DNA from: JAJFTV01 sp964532655
GTDB lineage: Bacteria; Chloroflexota; Anaerolineae; Anaerolineales; Anaerolineaceae
Reading direction: 5' to 3'
Assembly: GCA_964532655.1 (NCBI GenBank)
Contig: CAZHMZ010000007.1
Coordinates: 1 to 50,782 of the forward strand
DNA: 50,782 bases
In this document: one piece after another, positions 50,137 through 50,782 of the stretch
Layout: the number at the start of each line of letters is the position of its first letter
Position numbering within the stretch: the stretch's first letter is position 1
Made by a program: the position numbers and the translations under genes
The notes under the pieces: model-generated
The model's input: the letters and a program-made list of their open reading frames with translations, nothing else
Databases searched by the model: none
What the model was told of the DNA's origin: nothing

Positions 50137-50684
50137 ATGTTATTCCTCACCAGCAGAGCGCGCAATTGATTGCGGGCTGCATTCAAAAGCCATTTGATTG
50201 TGCCAGCCGCCGATCCGGCTTCTTCCGCCATTTCGGCCTCACTCATCTCCAGGAAATAGCGCTGGACGATTACCGTCCGTTGACGCGGAGACAGCTTCTG
50301 CATGGCATCCCAGATTTGATTTTGGGTCTCTCTGGACTCAACCTGCGTTTCAAGCGACTCTACCTTGGCTGCCAGATCGGCCAGGATGGTTTCATGCTCA
50401 TCTTCGTCGATCTGCATATTCCGGGCGGATCTCTGCATCACTTTCAATGAGGCATTGACCACGCTTCGCATAAACCACGGTTCGAACGGACGCGTCGCGT
50501 CGAAACTGTGGATGGTGCGGACCAGTTTGACAAAGGTATCCTGCACGATTTCTTCGGCCAGGCCGGCATCGCGCGTGATAAGATAGGCTGTGCGCACAGC
50601 CTTCACCTGATGACGCGCGACGAGTATTTCCAGACCGCCGATGTCACCGTGCTTAAGTCGTTGAACTACTTGTTGTTCGTCCAT
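50133..50684 (-). CDS. ECF-type RNA polymerase sigma factor
   Basis: Extracytoplasmic-function sigma factor of 183 residues. Region 2 (about 18-85) includes AYLITRDAGLAEEIVQDTFV and FEPWFMRSVVNASLKVM; region 4 (about 125-178) includes LSPRQRTVIVQRYFLEMSEA and EEAGSAAGTIKWLLNAARNQ. A charged linker (ESLETQVESRETQNQ) connects them. The ATG at 50684 has AAGGGA at 5-7 bases and is preferred over the upstream frame to 50720. Overlaps the putative anti-sigma gene, as in autoregulated sigma operons. The promoter lies partly beyond the window. Confidence 0.92.
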   Translation of the reverse strand: MDEQQVVQRLKHGDIGGLEILVARHQVKAVRTAYLITRDAGLAEEIVQDTFVKLVRTIHSFDATRPFEPWFMRSVVNASLKVMQRSARNMQIDEDEHETILADLAAKVESLETQVESRETQNQIWDAMQKLSPRQRTVIVQRYFLEMSEAEMAEEAGSAAGTIKWLLNAARNQLRALLVRNNI

Positions 50685-50782
50685 ATTGTCCCTTGCACAA
50701 TATATCCCCACTGGGTGCAAAAGGTTGGGTGGTGAAGAATGAAAGAATTGTTTGTTTCACTGATAAAAGTGTATCATGCCGG

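Noticed and set aside
1..50782. tRNA, rRNA or integrated prophage genes
   Set aside because: No tRNA-like cloverleaf was recognised in the spacers, and no rRNA, capsid, terminase or tail gene was seen.

Overview
The window reads as a bacterial chromosome segment of about 55% G+C (estimated by eye), with short intergenic spacers, perfect-stem terminators and mostly ATG starts. The gene mix suggests a Chloroflexota bacterium, most likely Anaerolineae-like: lipoprotein transport components with low-complexity linkers, NarL-type two-component pairs, a Ser/Thr kinase with an external sensor domain, a corrinoid methyltransferase pair, a GH172/DUF2961 enzyme, a DUF438-hemerythrin protein, and secreted Tat or GYWKTH proteins. 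No rRNA or tRNA gene was found, so this placement is an inference.

Layout. 1-5.9 kb: end of a tyrosine recombinase, a MITE-like repeat, a tryptophanase-family lyase with a divergent YheO/DauR-type regulator, an acyl-ACP thioesterase, a CRP/FNR regulator and a phosphoesterase. 6-7.8 kb: a two-cluster ferredoxin and a DUF438/hemerythrin/PAS protein behind a CRP-type dyad. 7.9-14.5 kb: an orphan family-5 solute-binding lipoprotein, a two-component system, and a split corrinoid/homocysteine methyltransferase pair. 14.5-17.3 kb: tandem palindromic repeats, a GH172 enzyme under a LacI/cre-type operator, and an AT-rich membrane orphan. 17.5-24.1 kb: an ABC-2 efflux operon (two ATPases, one permease, one lipoprotein adaptor) facing a two-component system.

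25-33 kb is the most unusual part and looks like a plasmid-type replication and partition island inside a chromosomal context. It has an array of seven phased TGCAAA-N-TTTGCA sites beside AT-rich DNA, a ParA plus ribbon-helix-helix pair with GGGTCGCC direct repeats upstream, and a second ParA plus divergent ParB-like pair. It also has a near-identical palindrome after each par operon, an ExeA/TniB-type AAA ATPase with a small RHH-like partner, and a protein that fuses a DnaA N-terminal domain to a winged helix without the DnaA AAA+ or DNA-binding domains. A plausible reading is initiator, origin, helicase-loading and segregation functions of an integrated or formerly autonomous replicon.

33-50.8 kb: a RibD-C reductase and an ADP-ribosylglycohydrolase; a DtxR-multicopper oxidase-ZIP metal operon; a small membrane protein; an orphan DMSO-reductase-family molybdoenzyme; a Ser/Thr kinase; a GNAT acetyltransferase; a dynamin-like GTPase; a frameshifted VOC protein; a GT-C-like membrane protein; and an ECF sigma factor with its putative membrane anti-sigma factor.
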